A model generated the notes under the pieces. It did not search any database, was not told where the DNA came from, and saw nothing but the letters and a program-made list of their open reading frames with translations. Positions 50,981-64,000 of a stretch of 64,000 nucleotides of DNA are shown piece by piece (position 1 is the first letter of the stretch; each line of letters begins with the position of its first letter). The DNA comes from Sphingopyxis sp. YF1 (lineage in GTDB: Bacteria > Pseudomonadota > Alphaproteobacteria > Sphingomonadales > Sphingomonadaceae): contig NZ_CP033204.1 of assembly GCF_022701295.1 (NCBI RefSeq), positions 434,001 through 498,000 on the forward strand, given 5' to 3'. A program made the position numbers and the translations under genes.

Positions 50981-51898
50981 ATGGTCGCGGAGGGAGATAT
51001 CGGCGCCGATATGGCGCGGCTCGATGCGGTGCAGGCCGAAGTCGTGCGCGATATCGACCGGTTGTTCGACCGGCTGCTCGCGGTCCCCGACGATCCGCGC
51101 GCGCGCCTCTATGATGCCATGCGTCATGCCGCGATCGGCGGCGGCAAAAGACTGCGCCCGCTGCTCGTGCGCGCCGCGGGCGACCTGTTCCACGTCGATC
51201 CGGCGCCCAGCCTGCGTGTCGGCGCGGCGGTCGAGGCGATGCATGTCTATTCGCTGATCCACGACGACCTGCCGTGCATGGACGATGACGATCTGCGCCG
51301 CGGCAAGCCGACCGTGCACCGCGCCTATGACGAGGCGACCGCGGTGCTCGCGGGTGATTCGCTCCATGCATTGGCGTTCGAATGGCTCGTCGACCCGGCG
51401 ACCCACGCCGATCCCTTCGTGCGCGGCGAACTGGTCCGGGAACTGGCGCGCGCCGCGGGGCCCGCGGGCATGGCAGGTGGGCAGATGATGGACCTTGCCG
51501 CCGAAACCGCGCAGTTCGACCTGCCCACCGTGACGCGGCTGCAACAGCTCAAGACCGGCGCGCTCATCGCTTTCTCGGTCGAGGCGGGGGCAATCCTCGG
51601 GCGCATTCCGGCTGAAGGACGCACCCCGCTGCGCGGCTATGCGCGCGACATCGGGCTCGCGTTCCAGATCGCCGACGACATCATGGACGTCGAGGGCGAC
51701 GAGGCGCTCGCGGGCAAGGCGCTGCACAAGGACGAGGCCGCGGGCAAGGCGACCTTCGTCACGCTGATGGGGCTCGATCGCGCGCGCGACCAGGCGCGCG
51801 CCCTCGTCGACCAGGCCGTCGCGCATCTGTCGGGTTTCGGCGACGAGGCGGCGCTGCTGCGCGCCATCGCGCGCTATATCGTGGAAAGGGATCGCTGA
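50981..51898 (+). CDS. ispA: Farnesyl diphosphate synthase-type polyprenyl synthase
   Basis: 305 residues from the ATG at 50981 (a GTG one codon before and an ATG at 51011 are alternatives). The first Asp-rich motif is DDLPCMDDDD (95-104), with the two-residue insert typical of bacterial FPP synthases; the second is in FQIADDIMDVEG. IGGGKRLRP binds the diphosphate. It makes C15 diphosphate for ubiquinone, undecaprenyl phosphate and carotenoids. dxs, often next, is absent; coaD follows with a one-base overlap (TGATG). Confidence 0.92.
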   Translation: MVAEGDIGADMARLDAVQAEVVRDIDRLFDRLLAVPDDPRARLYDAMRHAAIGGGKRLRPLLVRAAGDLFHVDPAPSLRVGAAVEAMHVYSLIHDDLPCMDDDDLRRGKPTVHRAYDEATAVLAGDSLHALAFEWLVDPATHADPFVRGELVRELARAAGPAGMAGGQMMDLAAETAQFDLPTVTRLQQLKTGALIAFSVEAGAILGRIPAEGRTPLRGYARDIGLAFQIADDIMDVEGDEALAGKALHKDEAAGKATFVTLMGLDRARDQARALVDQAVAHLSGFGDEAALLRAIARYIVERDR

Positions 51899-52404
51899 TG
51901 CGCGTGGGGGTTTATCCGGGGACGTTCGACCCGATCACACTGGGGCATATGGACATCATCCGCCGCGGCGCAAAGCTTGTCGACCGGCTGGTGATCGGGG
52001 TCACGACGAACATCACCAAGTCGCCGCTGTTCGACGACGACGAGCGCATCGCGATGGTCCGCAACGAGGTCGCAAGCATCGAAGGCGACATCCGCGTCGT
52101 CGGCTTCAATTCGCTCCTGATGGACTTTGCGGAACGCGAAGGCGCGAGCGTGATCGTCCGCGGACTGCGCGCCGTCGCCGACTTCGAATATGAATATCAG
52201 ATGGCGGGGATGAACCAGCAGCTGAACGACCGCATCGAAACGGTGTTCCTGATGGCGGACGTGGGATTGCAGCCGATCGCCTCGCGACTGGTCAAGGAGA
52301 TTGCGATCTTTGGCGGCGACATCCACAAATTCGTGACGCCGGCGGTGAAGGATGCCGTGGTGTCGCGCATCGACGAGCGCGGTCTGCGGCAGGGCGAGGG
52401 CTGA
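51898..52404 (+). CDS. coaD: Pantetheine-phosphate adenylyltransferase
   Basis: 168 residues. The nucleotidyltransferase motif is GTFDPITLGH with H17; RGLRAVADFEYEYQMAGMN follows for phosphopantetheine and ATP binding. It makes dephospho-CoA. It overlaps the prenyl synthase stop by one base, so the two are co-translated. Confidence 0.96.
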   Translation: MRVGVYPGTFDPITLGHMDIIRRGAKLVDRLVIGVTTNITKSPLFDDDERIAMVRNEVASIEGDIRVVGFNSLLMDFAEREGASVIVRGLRAVADFEYEYQMAGMNQQLNDRIETVFLMADVGLQPIASRLVKEIAIFGGDIHKFVTPAVKDAVVSRIDERGLRQGEG

Positions 52405-52490
52405 TCCCAATCATTGAGCGTTCAGCTTTTTCCCGCTAGGGCGCGCCTGACGGGGCGCAAATCGACATTCATCACAAAGGCCGATCCAGC

Positions 52491-53309
52491 ATGAAATCCA
52501 CCTTCCGCTCCCTGGTCCTGACGACGATGGCGATCGGCCTTGCGGCTTCGGCCGTCGCACAGGAGGCGCCCCCGCCGCCGTCGCTCCCCGCGCCTGAAGG
52601 CAGCCCGGCGCCCGTGCCGACCGAGGTTCCTGCGGAGCCTGCGCCGCCCGCAGAAATTCCGGCGCCGCCGCCCGCAAGCGCACCCGCTGCGGGTGAGGCG
52701 ACCGCGGCCACCGCGGCGCCGGTTGCCCCCGCGATGACGCCCGACCAATATATCAACAACCCCGAATATATGCTCAATATCGACCTTTCGACCGGTGGCC
52801 GGGTCGTGGTGCAGCTCTATCCGAACGTCGCGCCCAACCATGTCGCACGGCTGAAGCAGCTGGCGCGCGCGGGGTTCTATGACGGGGTGAAGTTCCACCG
52901 CGTGATCGACGGGTTCATGGCGCAGACGGGCGATCCGACCGCGACCGGGCAGGGCGGCTCGCAGCTTCCCGACCTTGCAGCCGAATTCAATCCGACCCCG
53001 CATCTGCGCGGGACGGTTTCGATGGCGCGCGCCGAGAGCGAGAACAGCGCGAACAGCCAGTTCTTCATCATGCTCCAGCCGCGATTCAGCCTCGATCGCC
53101 GCTACACCGCGTTCGGCCGGGTGATTTCGGGCATGCAATATGTCGACGCGATCCAGAAGGGCGAGCCCCCCGCGGTGATGTCGCGCATGGTCCAGGTGTC
53201 GGTCGCTGCCGACAACAAGCCGATGCCGCCCGCCTCGGCGCTGACCGAGACGCCGCCGCCGGCACCGGCCGAGATCACCGCCGACCAGCTCAACGCGCCG
53301 ATCCAGTAA
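52491..53309 (+). CDS. Exported cyclophilin-type peptidylprolyl isomerase
   Basis: 272 residues. A signal peptide ([15 protein letters not shown]) is followed by a Pro/Ala/Glu-rich linker of about 60 residues, then the cyclophilin domain (about 95-235): [20 protein letters not shown] with the catalytic Arg, and NSQFFIML. An extended Pro-rich tail ends it. It probably folds proteins in the periplasm; the linkers may reach the peptidoglycan. The neighbours coaD and queA give no functional link. Confidence 0.92.
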   Translation: MKSTFRSLVLTTMAIGLAASAVAQEAPPPPSLPAPEGSPAPVPTEVPAEPAPPAEIPAPPPASAPAAGEATAATAAPVAPAMTPDQYINNPEYMLNIDLSTGGRVVVQLYPNVAPNHVARLKQLARAGFYDGVKFHRVIDGFMAQTGDPTATGQGGSQLPDLAAEFNPTPHLRGTVSMARAESENSANSQFFIMLQPRFSLDRRYTAFGRVISGMQYVDAIQKGEPPAVMSRMVQVSVAADNKPMPPASALTETPPPAPAEITADQLNAPIQ

Positions 53310-53322
53310 GGAAGGGCGCGCG

Positions 53323-54354
53323 ATGCGCGTCGACGCTTTCGACTTCGACCTGCCGAACGCGCGTATCGCGCTTCGCCCCGCGCGCCCGCGCGACGCGGCG
53401 CGGATGCTCGTCGTCGAGGGAAGGGCGATGCGCGATATGGGCGTGCGCGACCTGCCGTCGCTGCTCCGCGCGGGCGACTGCCTGGTGTTCAACGACACGC
53501 GGGTGATCCCTGCGCAGCTCGAAGGACGGCGGGGAGACGCCAGGATCGGCGCGACCTTGCACAAGCGTATCGACCTCCGCCGCTGGCAGGCCTTTGTGCG
53601 CAACGCCAAAAGGCTGCGCGTCGGCGAGAGCGTCGATTTCGGGGCCGGGGTCGCGGCGGTCGCCGAGGAACGGCTCGCCGACGGCAGCTTCGTCCTCGCC
53701 TTCGCAGGCGACGAGCCGGTCGAGGTGCTGCTCGAACGCGCGGGCACGATGCCGCTGCCGCCGTATATCGCGGGCAAGCGCCCGACCGACGCCGACGACC
53801 GCAGCGATTACCAGACGATGTTCGCGCGCGAGGACGGCGCGGTCGCCGCGCCGACCGCGGCGCTGCACTTCACCCCCGGGCTGCTGGCCGCTCTCGCCGC
53901 GGCGGGCGTGACCAGCGAGACGCTCACGCTCCACGTCGGTGCCGGGACCTTCCTGCCCGTCAAGGCCGACGACACCGACGACCATGTCATGCACGCCGAA
54001 TGGGGACGCATCGACGCCGGCGCGGCCGCGCGGCTCAACGCGGTGCGCGCCGCGGGCGGACGCATCATCGCGGTCGGCACGACCAGCCTCCGCCTGCTCG
54101 AAAGCGCCGCGCAGCCGGACGGCACCATCGCGCCCTTTGCCGGCGACACGTCGATCTTCATCACCCCGGGATACTGCTTCCGGGCGATCGACGGGCTGAT
54201 GACCAATTTTCACCTGCCCAAATCGACCTTGTTCATGCTGGTCAGCGCGCTGATGGGACTCGACGTGATGCAGGCGGCCTATGCCCACGCCATTGATGCG
54301 GGTTACCGCTTCTACAGCTATGGCGATTCGAGCTTGCTGCTGCCGGGCGGATAG
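53323..54354 (+). CDS. queA: tRNA queuosine synthesis: S-adenosylmethionine:tRNA ribosyltransferase-isomerase
   Basis: 343 residues. Marks: [20 protein letters not shown] at the start, [56 protein letters not shown], and the closing [19 protein letters not shown]. It transfers the ribosyl part of SAM to preQ1 in tRNA. It starts 13 bases after the cyclophilin gene. tgt, often downstream, is not there; a CoA-transferase gene follows 102 bases later. Confidence 0.96.
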   Translation: MRVDAFDFDLPNARIALRPARPRDAARMLVVEGRAMRDMGVRDLPSLLRAGDCLVFNDTRVIPAQLEGRRGDARIGATLHKRIDLRRWQAFVRNAKRLRVGESVDFGAGVAAVAEERLADGSFVLAFAGDEPVEVLLERAGTMPLPPYIAGKRPTDADDRSDYQTMFAREDGAVAAPTAALHFTPGLLAALAAAGVTSETLTLHVGAGTFLPVKADDTDDHVMHAEWGRIDAGAAARLNAVRAAGGRIIAVGTTSLRLLESAAQPDGTIAPFAGDTSIFITPGYCFRAIDGLMTNFHLPKSTLFMLVSALMGLDVMQAAYAHAIDAGYRFYSYGDSSLLLPGG

Positions 54355-55971
<1,617 letters not shown>

Positions 55972-56136
55972 GGCGTTTTCGGGGCAGGCGGATCGCCCGA
56001 TGGCTCCGAAAACACGGTTAAATGCAAATCCGGAGTGCCGGCTTTGCTGCGCTCAGAACCCGATGCCCCCGATGCGCGGCGCCCATTTACGGATTCGCAA
56101 GGCATTTCAGGCAAATCGTCCTCATCGGTGGGGACC

Positions 56137-58338
56137 ATGATGACGATGCAACAGGGCGATCCGGCGCTGCGCCCGGACGACGACGGAGGACCATCCGTGC
56201 CGGGCGGCGCCGAACGTGGATTTTTCGGAAAGATCGGAGATCGCTTCGCGCCGCCGCGTGGCGGGCAGTCCTTGCCGCTTGCGGCGCACGATGCGCTGCT
56301 GCTGCTGCGCAACCACGAAGACAGCGGCCAGGGATGGTTCTGGTCGACCGACGCCGACGGGCGCATCGCCTACCTCTCCGAAGCGGTCGCGGACCAGCTC
56401 GGCCGTCCGCTTGGCACGCTGATCGGCCAGGCGTTCACCACCCTGTTCCTGCCCGCCGATTCGGCGGCCGAACGGCAGCGCTCGCTGCCCTTCCTGCTGA
56501 CGCGGCAATCGAAGTTCGACGGGCTGGCGCTGCGCGCCGCGCAGGGCGAGGAATGCTGGTGGGCGGTGTCGGGACGCCCGCAGTTCGAAGCGGGAGGCCG
56601 CTTCACCGGCTATCGCGGCAGCGGCATCGACGTGACGGTGCAGCGCCGCTCGGCCGAGGATGCGTCGCGCCTGGCCCTCTATGATTCGTTGACCGGGCTC
56701 GCCAATCGTTTCAACATTTCGCGGCGGCTCGACACGACGCTGACGACCTTCGCGCCGCAGCAGCGATCGTGCGCGATCATGCTGATCGACCTCGACCGGT
56801 TCAAGCAGGTCAACGACACGCTGGGCCATCCGGCGGGCGATGCGCTGCTCAGGCAGGTCGCCGAACGGTTGCTCAAGATCGTCGGCGACAAGGAAATGGT
56901 GAGCCGGCTGGGCGGCGACGAGTTCCAGGTGATCCTCGCCGATCAGGACGACCGCGGCAAGCTGGGCGACATGGCTAGCGACATCATCGCCAGCCTGTCG
57001 CAACCCTATTCGGTCGAGGGCAGCCGCTGCATCATCGGCGCGTCGGTGGGCGTCGCGATCGCGCCCTTCGACGGAATGACGAGCGAGGATCTGGTGCGCA
57101 ACGCCGACCTCGCCCTCTATGCCGCAAAGGGCAACGGCCGCGGGCGCTTTCGTTTCTATTCGAGCGACCTTCACCAGTCGGCAGAGGATCGCCGCGCGCT
57201 CGAAGAGGATTTGCGCGACGCGCTCGTTCGCGGCGAAATGGAACTGACCTACCAACCCGTCGTGCGCGCCAGGAGCAATACCGTCAGCGGCGTCGAGGCG
57301 CTTGTGCGCTGGAATCACCCCGAACGCGGCACGATTTCGCCAGCGCTGTTCATTCCGATCGCCGAGGAGGCGAACCTGATCTGGACGCTCGGCGAATGGG
57401 TGCTGCGCAAGGCCTGCGAAGATGCGGCGCGCTGGCCCGGCGATCTGCGCCTTGCGGTCAATGTCTCGCCGATCCAGTTCGCCAACCCAGACCTGCCGCG
57501 GGTCATTGCGCACGCGCTCGCCGCCACCGGCCTCGCCCCCGAACGGCTCGAGCTCGAAATCACCGAAAGCGTCTTCCTCGGCGATTCGGCCGAGACGGCG
57601 GCGATGTTCACCGCGCTCAAGGGGATCGGGGTGCGTCTCGCGCTCGACGATTTCGGCACTGGCTATTCGTCGCTCGGCTATCTGCAGTCGGCGCCGTTCG
57701 ACAAGATCAAGATCGACCAGAGCTTCGTGCGCGGTGCGACCCAGAAAGGATCGCGCAACGCGGCGATCATCGCGGCGATCGTGGCGCTAGCCGAGGCGCT
57801 GGAGATGGAAACGACCGCCGAGGGCATCGAATCGCTCGACCAGCTCGATCTGATCCGCAAGCTCAATGTCAGCCATGTCCAAGGCTATGTGTACAGCAAG
57901 TCGGTCGCGAACGACGAACTGATCGGGCATGCCGAGGCCGGGAGCTGGACGATCGCCCCCGCGGGCCCCGCCAAGCAGCGCAACGACCGCTTCCAGATGT
58001 TCCGCAAGATCGGCGCGGTTCACGGCAATCATCGTTATACGGTGGTGATGCGCAACCTGTCGGCGACAGGCGCCTTCATCGAGGGGATGGTCGATGTTCC
58101 CGTCGGCACCCGGTTCGTGATCGACTTCGGCGAAGGACAGCTTGCAACCGCGATCGTTCGCCGGTCGAAAAAGCACCAGCAGGGGGTCGAGTTCGAACAA
58201 TCGCTGGTCGCCGACGGCAACGGCGGGCTGTGCACCCGGCATCGCGTCTCGCCCTATCTGATCGCCGCGGCGAGCCAGCAGACCGGCGGCCTGTCACTTC
58301 CGACCTTCACGACGACGAGCGACTGGGCGGAGAACTGA
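56137..58338 (+). CDS. PAS-GGDEF-EAL-PilZ cyclic-di-GMP protein
   Basis: 733 residues from the ATG at 56137 (ggtggggacc upstream); the frame is open further to a GTG at 56035. Order of domains: a PAS-like domain (about 58-170), GGDEF (about 180-340) with intact GGDEF at 259-263, EAL (about 350-600) with EALVRW (387-392) and DDFGTGYSS (504-512) intact, then a C-terminal PilZ domain (about 622-715) with NLSATG. The usual inhibitory RxxD is not seen before GGDEF. Thus synthesis, breakdown and sensing of c-di-GMP may all be in one chain. No membrane segment: cytoplasmic. Confidence 0.95.
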   Translation: MMTMQQGDPALRPDDDGGPSVPGGAERGFFGKIGDRFAPPRGGQSLPLAAHDALLLLRNHEDSGQGWFWSTDADGRIAYLSEAVADQLGRPLGTLIGQAFTTLFLPADSAAERQRSLPFLLTRQSKFDGLALRAAQGEECWWAVSGRPQFEAGGRFTGYRGSGIDVTVQRRSAEDASRLALYDSLTGLANRFNISRRLDTTLTTFAPQQRSCAIMLIDLDRFKQVNDTLGHPAGDALLRQVAERLLKIVGDKEMVSRLGGDEFQVILADQDDRGKLGDMASDIIASLSQPYSVEGSRCIIGASVGVAIAPFDGMTSEDLVRNADLALYAAKGNGRGRFRFYSSDLHQSAEDRRALEEDLRDALVRGEMELTYQPVVRARSNTVSGVEALVRWNHPERGTISPALFIPIAEEANLIWTLGEWVLRKACEDAARWPGDLRLAVNVSPIQFANPDLPRVIAHALAATGLAPERLELEITESVFLGDSAETAAMFTALKGIGVRLALDDFGTGYSSLGYLQSAPFDKIKIDQSFVRGATQKGSRNAAIIAAIVALAEALEMETTAEGIESLDQLDLIRKLNVSHVQGYVYSKSVANDELIGHAEAGSWTIAPAGPAKQRNDRFQMFRKIGAVHGNHRYTVVMRNLSATGAFIEGMVDVPVGTRFVIDFGEGQLATAIVRRSKKHQQGVEFEQSLVADGNGGLCTRHRVSPYLIAAASQQTGGLSLPTFTTTSDWAEN

Positions 58339-58371
58339 TCAGGCGCCGGGCGCCGGTTCGGCGGAGCCACG

Positions 58372-58408
58372 AAAAAGGGCGCGGATGCAACACCCGCGCC
58401 CTGTTTTT
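58372..58408. terminator. Bidirectional rho-independent terminator
   Basis: aaaaa, a nine-pair stem (agggcgcgg / ccgcgccct), then gttttt. It lies between the convergent GGDEF-EAL gene and rpoD and can serve both directions. Confidence 0.85.
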
Positions 58409-58444
58409 CACCCTGCATGATCCTTCGCGACGAAGGATGCGACC

Positions 58445-60463
<2,019 letters not shown>

Positions 60464-60493
60464 TCGCTATTCCTGCCTCAAGGCGTAAAGTGT

Positions 60494-62377
60494 TCAGACC
60501 TGGTGGCTGTCTTCGGACAGCGCGGCCAGGCGGCGGGTCAGATCTTCGTCCAGCGCGCGCAGCTTCTGCTGACGTTCCAGACCTGCGTCGTCCATCGTGC
60601 GCTGGAAATCCGCTGTCGCCTCGGCGAGTCGGGCGCGGATTTCGGGCTGCGTCACGAGCACGCCGATATATTCGTCGAGGTCGCGAAGCGCGGCCTCGCG
60701 CGCCGCATCGGCCCCATCCTGCTTGTCCAGCGGTCGATTGAACGAGAAGTGCATTCCATCGGCTCTGAGCAAGGTCGTCGCCCTATTATACACTTTCATT
60801 GGCTCCAATATGGCAAGCAACCCCTCGGTATCAAGCCCTTCCTGACCGATTGCGATGTCAAGCATCCGCCCGAGCAGTTCGGCATCGGCGGAATCGGCGA
60901 TCGCGAGCCGCGCCAGCGCCTCTTCGTGACGGCACAGCGCCGCGGGATGGCGCAGCAGCCCGCCGAGCAGCGCCGCCGCATAGGGGCCGCCGATTCCCGC
61001 CTGGCCGATCGTGCGCGTCTCGTCGGCCGGAGGCTGCAGCCTGGGGTCGGGCGCGAAGCGGCGATTGCCGCGCTGCGGTTGCGGCGCCCACGGCACGCGC
61101 GCGCTGCGTTCGGGCGCCTTGCGCGCGAAAAGCGTGTCGAGTCGTTCGCGAAACGCCTCGCGATAATGGTGACGCACGTCGGCATCCTCGATCGCATCGG
61201 CGTGCGCGAGCAGCCGCGTCTTCAGCGCCGCGCGCTCCTCGGGGGTCGCGAGCGGGCTAGCGGCAACCTCGTGCGCCCACAGGCGCTCGACGAGCGGCTG
61301 CGCGTCGTCGAGCAGTTCGGCGAACCCCGCCGCGCCGCGCGCACGCACGATGTCGTCGGGGTCCTGTCCGGCCGGGAGCGTCGCAAAGGCGAGGCTGAAT
61401 CCCGGGCGCAGCAGCGGCAGTGCGCGCGTTGCGGCGCGCATCGCCGCCTTCTGTCCCGCGGCATCGCCGTCGAAGCAAAGGAGGGGCACCGGCACCATGC
61501 GCCACAGCATGCCGATCTGGTTCTCGGTCAATGCGGTGCCGAGCGGCGCGACCGCATCGGCGATCCCCGCCTCGGCGAGCGCGATGACGTCCATATAGCC
61601 CTCGACGACGATCACGCGGTTCGTCTGGCGCGACGCGGGCGACGCCTTGTCGAGATTGTAGAGCGTGCGCCCCTTGTCGAAGAGCGGGGTGTCGGGCGAG
61701 TTCAGATATTTGGGCTCGCCGTCGCCGAGGATGCGTCCCCCGAACGCGATCACGCGCCCGCGCGCGTCGCGGATCGGGATCATCAGCCGCCCGCGGAAGC
61801 GGTCGTAGGGCTCCTTGTCTTCGACCGCGATCAGCATCCCCGCCTCGACGAGCATCGCGGTCGGGAATTTCCTGAGTGCGTCCTTCAGCGCGCTGCGGCT
61901 GTCGGGCGCCAGGCCGAAGCCGAAAGCCTTGCGCGTCGCGTCCGAAATGCCGCGCTTCGTGAGGTATTCGCGCGCCGGGGCGCCGTTGCTGCTGCCGAGC
62001 TGCTGGCTGAACCAGTCGGCCGCCGCCTGCGTCACGTCGCGCAGGCTCGCCTGCTCCTCGGCCTTCTTCGCGGCGCGTGGGTCGGGGGCGGGGACGTCCA
62101 TCCCGGCCTCGGCGGCGAGTTCCTTGACCGCGTCCATGAACGACAGGCCGCGCTGGTCGGTCATCCAGCGGATCGCGTCGCCGTGCGCCGAGCAGCCGAA
62201 GCAGTGGTAGAAGCCCTTTTCGTCGTTGATCGTGAAGCTGGGCGTCTTTTCGTTATGGAAGGGGCAGCACGCCTTATACTCACGCCCGGCGCGCGTGATC
62301 TTGATCGTGCGTCCGATGATCGACGACAGCGTGATCCGCGAGCGTAGTTCGTCGAGCCATTGCGGGGTGAGGGTCAC
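60494..62377 (-). CDS. dnaG: DNA primase
   Basis: 627 residues from a GTG at 62377 directly after the stop of the DUF559 gene. The zinc finger uses C38, H41, C59 and C62 (CCPFHNEKTPSF, HCFGC). The TOPRIM core holds VVEGYMDVIALAEAG and CFDGDAAGQKAAMRA. The C-terminal helicase-binding part is about 430-627. It makes RNA primers at the fork. rpoD follows, and yqeY lies upstream, separated by the DUF559 gene and two palindromes. Confidence 0.97.
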   Translation of the reverse strand: MTLTPQWLDELRSRITLSSIIGRTIKITRAGREYKACCPFHNEKTPSFTINDEKGFYHCFGCSAHGDAIRWMTDQRGLSFMDAVKELAAEAGMDVPAPDPRAAKKAEEQASLRDVTQAAADWFSQQLGSSNGAPAREYLTKRGISDATRKAFGFGLAPDSRSALKDALRKFPTAMLVEAGMLIAVEDKEPYDRFRGRLMIPIRDARGRVIAFGGRILGDGEPKYLNSPDTPLFDKGRTLYNLDKASPASRQTNRVIVVEGYMDVIALAEAGIADAVAPLGTALTENQIGMLWRMVPVPLLCFDGDAAGQKAAMRAATRALPLLRPGFSLAFATLPAGQDPDDIVRARGAAGFAELLDDAQPLVERLWAHEVAASPLATPEERAALKTRLLAHADAIEDADVRHHYREAFRERLDTLFARKAPERSARVPWAPQPQRGNRRFAPDPRLQPPADETRTIGQAGIGGPYAAALLGGLLRHPAALCRHEEALARLAIADSADAELLGRMLDIAIGQEGLDTEGLLAILEPMKVYNRATTLLRADGMHFSFNRPLDKQDGADAAREAALRDLDEYIGVLVTQPEIRARLAEATADFQRTMDDAGLERQQKLRALDEDLTRRLAALSEDSHQV

Positions 62378-62770
62378 TTAACTCCCCTCCCGCATGCGGG
62401 AGGGGCCGGGGGTGGGCAGAAGGTCAAGGCTGCGCTCGATTTCGCTCACAACCCCATCGATGTTCGCCATCACGTCACTGTTCGTGAAACGAAGGACTCG
62501 AAACCCGTTTTCGACAAGCCAATGACCCCGATGCTCGTCATAAGCCTGGCGCATGTCGTGCGAGTATCCATCGAGTTCGACTATCAATTGCGCCTCACGG
62601 CAAAGAAAGTCAGCGAAGTAGGGGCCGACAGGCATTTGCCGGCTGAATTTCCAGCCACCGATTTTCCGGCCGGACAGGCAGCGCCACAAGGTCCGCTCGG
62701 CGGGAGTGGCAGCATTGCGCAACTCCTTCGCTCGCGGCGTGTCGCGGGGCTGAAACTGTCCATCCATCAT
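62378..62770 (-). CDS. DUF559 endonuclease-like protein
   Basis: 130 residues. The core is AKELRNAATPAERTLWRCLS, KFSRQMPVGPYFADFLCREA, then LIVELDGYSHD and FRVLRFTNSDVMANIDGV: the PD-(D/E)xK-like DUF559 fold seen in Vsr-related nucleases, with Asp/Glu in position. The last 12 residues (PTPGPSRMREGS) are encoded by a copy of the dispersed palindrome at 62384-62417. GC is lower than in dnaG. It sits between yqeY and dnaG, an unusual insertion. A DNA role is likely, its substrate unknown. Confidence 0.82.
   Translation of the reverse strand: MMDGQFQPRDTPRAKELRNAATPAERTLWRCLSGRKIGGWKFSRQMPVGPYFADFLCREAQLIVELDGYSHDMRQAYDEHRGHWLVENGFRVLRFTNSDVMANIDGVVSEIERSLDLLPTPGPSRMREGS
62384..62417. repeat. 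Copy of the cccctcccgc palindrome inside the DUF559 3' end
   Basis: cccctcccgcatgcgggagg, then ggccgggggtgggc. Same unit as at 22865-22981 and 62781-62873. It encodes the last residues of the DUF559 protein and overlaps the dnaG translation start area within seven bases. Confidence 0.8.
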
Positions 62771-62780
62771 AGGGCGGTAT

Positions 62781-62873
62781 GCCCACCCCCGACCCCTCCC
62801 GCAAGCGGGAGGGGAGAGGTTGGTCCGCGACCTTCTTGTCCCCTCCCGCTTGCGGGAGGGGCTAGGGGTGGGC
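62781..62873. repeat. Paired inverted copies of the cccctcccgc palindrome
   Basis: Arms 62781-62814 and 62840-62873 match at 31 of 34 positions as inverted repeats; each arm also has its own hairpin (cccctcccgcaagcgggagg). It separates the DUF559 gene from yqeY, and may end the yqeY transcript or lie within a yqeY-dnaG message. Confidence 0.85.
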
Positions 62874-62890
62874 CGGCGCCGCGAGCGGAT

Positions 62891-63343
62891 TCAGCTCAGC
62901 GCCGCCTTCACCCACCCGCTCGCCTTGCTCATGTCGAGCTCGGACCCGTGGCGTTCCTTCACCGCGGCCATGACCTTGCCCATGTCCTTGAGGCTCGCCG
63001 CGCCGAGCTCGGCGGCGATCGCCCGGATCGCGGCCTGCGCTTCGTCATCGCTGAGCTGCGCGGGCAGGAAATCCTCGATCACCGCGACCTCGGCCGCCTC
63101 GATATCGGCGAGTTCCTGGCGGCCGCCCTGTTCGTACATGGTGATCGACTCGCGGCGCTGCTTGACCATCTTTTGCAGGACGTCGGTGACGAGCGCGTCG
63201 TCGTCGGCCGGCGCGGTGCCGGTCCGGAGTTCGATGTCCTTGTCCTTGATCTTGGCCAGCATCAGCCGGATCGTGCCCAAACGCGCCTTGTCGCCGGCTT
63301 TCATCGCGGCAACCTGCGCAGCCTTGATGTCGTCGCGAATCAT
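62891..63343 (-). CDS. yqeY: GatB/YqeY-domain protein
   Basis: 150 residues from the ATG at 63343, which follows aagaggacacgtc; the frame goes 19 codons further up. The YqeY features are MIRDDIKAAQVAAMKAGDKA at the start, LGTIRLMLAKIKDKDIEL, KMVKQRRESITMYEQGGRQE and the helical tail to the end. The domain resembles the tRNA-binding tail of GatB, but its role is not settled. It is divergent from carA and upstream of the dnaG-rpoD block, the common order in alphaproteobacteria. Confidence 0.94.
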   Translation of the reverse strand: MIRDDIKAAQVAAMKAGDKARLGTIRLMLAKIKDKDIELRTGTAPADDDALVTDVLQKMVKQRRESITMYEQGGRQELADIEAAEVAVIEDFLPAQLSDDEAQAAIRAIAAELGAASLKDMGKVMAAVKERHGSELDMSKASGWVKAALS

Positions 63344-63475
63344 GACGTGTCCTCTTGCGCTGCAATGTGGGAAAGAAGCACCCTTAGCGGCAAGATTCAT
63401 AATCCGATAGCTTGTGAATCACTTTTTTGCCGCCTACTTGGTCGGCCGTTTAGCCCCCCGTCCGGAGCATGTTGA

Positions 63476-64000
63476 ATGGCACCAGCCAACCCCCCTGTGG
63501 CGCCCAAAGTCGCGCCCGCAAGCCAGCCCTCGGGCGCCACCGGCGTCCTCGTCCTTGCCGACGGCACGATCCTGTGGGGCATCGGCTATGGCGCGACCGG
63601 CGCGGGGGTGGGCGAAATCTGCTTCAACACGGCGATGACGGGATATCAGGAAATCCTGACCGACCCGAGCTACGCGGGGCAGATCATCACCTTCACCTTT
63701 CCGCACATCGGCAATGTCGGCGCGAATCCCGAGGATATGGAGCGCGACAAGCGCGCCGCGATCGGCTGCATCACGCGCGAACTGCCGACGCAGCCCAGCA
63801 ATTTCCGCAGCGTCCAGACGCTGCCCGACTGGATGGCCGATCAGGGCCTGATCGGGCTCGCCGGCATCGACACGCGCGCGCTGACGCGCCGTATCCGCGA
63901 CGCGGGCGCACCCAACGGCGTCGTTGCGCACAACCCCGACGGCAAATTCGACATCGACGAACTGCTCGGACAAGCGCGCGGCTGGTCGGGGCTCGAGGGG
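63476..64000 (+). CDS. carA: Carbamoyl-phosphate synthase small subunit, cut by window edge
   Basis: 175 codons are visible from the ATG at 63476 (ggag eight bases before) and the frame runs off the right end. After a Pro/Ala-rich lead of about 20 residues come [56 protein letters not shown] and [15 protein letters not shown], all CarA marks. The amidotransferase half lies outside. It supplies glutamine ammonia for carbamoyl phosphate in arginine and pyrimidine synthesis. Confidence 0.96.
   Translation, partial: MAPANPPVAPKVAPASQPSGATGVLVLADGTILWGIGYGATGAGVGEICFNTAMTGYQEILTDPSYAGQIITFTFPHIGNVGANPEDMERDKRAAIGCITRELPTQPSNFRSVQTLPDWMADQGLIGLAGIDTRALTRRIRDAGAPNGVVAHNPDGKFDIDELLGQARGWSGLEG

Overview
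The window reads as a chromosomal segment of a GC-rich alphaproteobacterium of the order Sphingomonadales, most like Sphingopyxis or Sphingomonas. That placement is an inference. It rests on the very high GC content, the gene neighbourhoods (carA divergent from yqeY-dnaG-rpoD, yfgM-bamB-der, mdh/sucD/sucA/odhB/lpdA), the protein styles, and short palindromic intergenic repeats of the kinds common in this group. No rRNA, tRNA, CRISPR array, integrase, transposase or phage gene was seen. About 64 protein-coding genes fill the window; two are cut by its edges: a lipid-linked-saccharide flippase at the left and carA at the right.

Layout. 1-6525: flippase end, then an overlapping operon sdhB / thioesterase / zapE, a polysaccharide deacetylase, and an orphan DUF4157 (eCIS-core type) putative metallopeptidase. 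6719-15460: TCA-cycle block mdh, a small secreted protein, sucD, sucA, odhB, a lipoprotein, a gamma-glutamylcyclotransferase-like gene and lpdA. Together these give malate oxidation, 2-oxoglutarate dehydrogenase (E1, E2, E3) and one subunit of succinyl-CoA synthetase; sucC is not next to sucD. 15485-20434: M20 amidohydrolase, TRIC-type membrane protein, alpha/beta hydrolase, sppA. 20552-26150: epimerase, proB, a repeat-rich 0.87-kb gap holding a decayed second proB start, a methyltransferase, obgE and a lipoprotein. 26190-32751: TetR regulator divergent from a PF10118-type gene, acetyltransferase, NfeD/SPFH pair, CitE-like lyase, a 67-aa protein and an M28 peptidase.

32874-45151: class II DAHP synthase, a membrane-anchored cNMP-binding-fold protein, Spx/ArsC-like protein, GDPD lipoprotein, an XRE/membrane-protein pair, panB, the yfgM-bamB-der outer-membrane/ribosome-assembly block, TusA-like and Hpt proteins, DUF418 and Coq4-like genes. 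45299-54354: DUF3052/DUF72 pair, purL, small secreted and membrane proteins, then xseB-FPP synthase-coaD-cyclophilin-queA. 54457-64000: succinyl-CoA:acetate CoA-transferase type enzyme, PAS-GGDEF-EAL-PilZ protein, then rpoD, dnaG, a DUF559 endonuclease-like gene and yqeY on the minus strand, divergent from carA.

The most interesting non-textbook signals are: (1) a near-identical 20-bp site (16/20) at the tetR/PF10118 divergent promoter and in front of coq4, 17.5 kb apart, suggesting a shared regulon; (2) a 279-bp MITE-like element with 33-bp terminal inverted repeats abutting purL; (3) two copies of a roughly 135-bp structured repeat whose hairpin tips differ in sequence but keep pairing; (4) a duplicated proB start region with an apparent outer-membrane-protein tail fused behind it; (5) the orphan eCIS-like protein; (6) an XRE/membrane-protein cassette with a decayed upstream duplicate and inverted-repeat operator candidates. 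Most long open frames opposite these genes are high-GC shadows and were left out.
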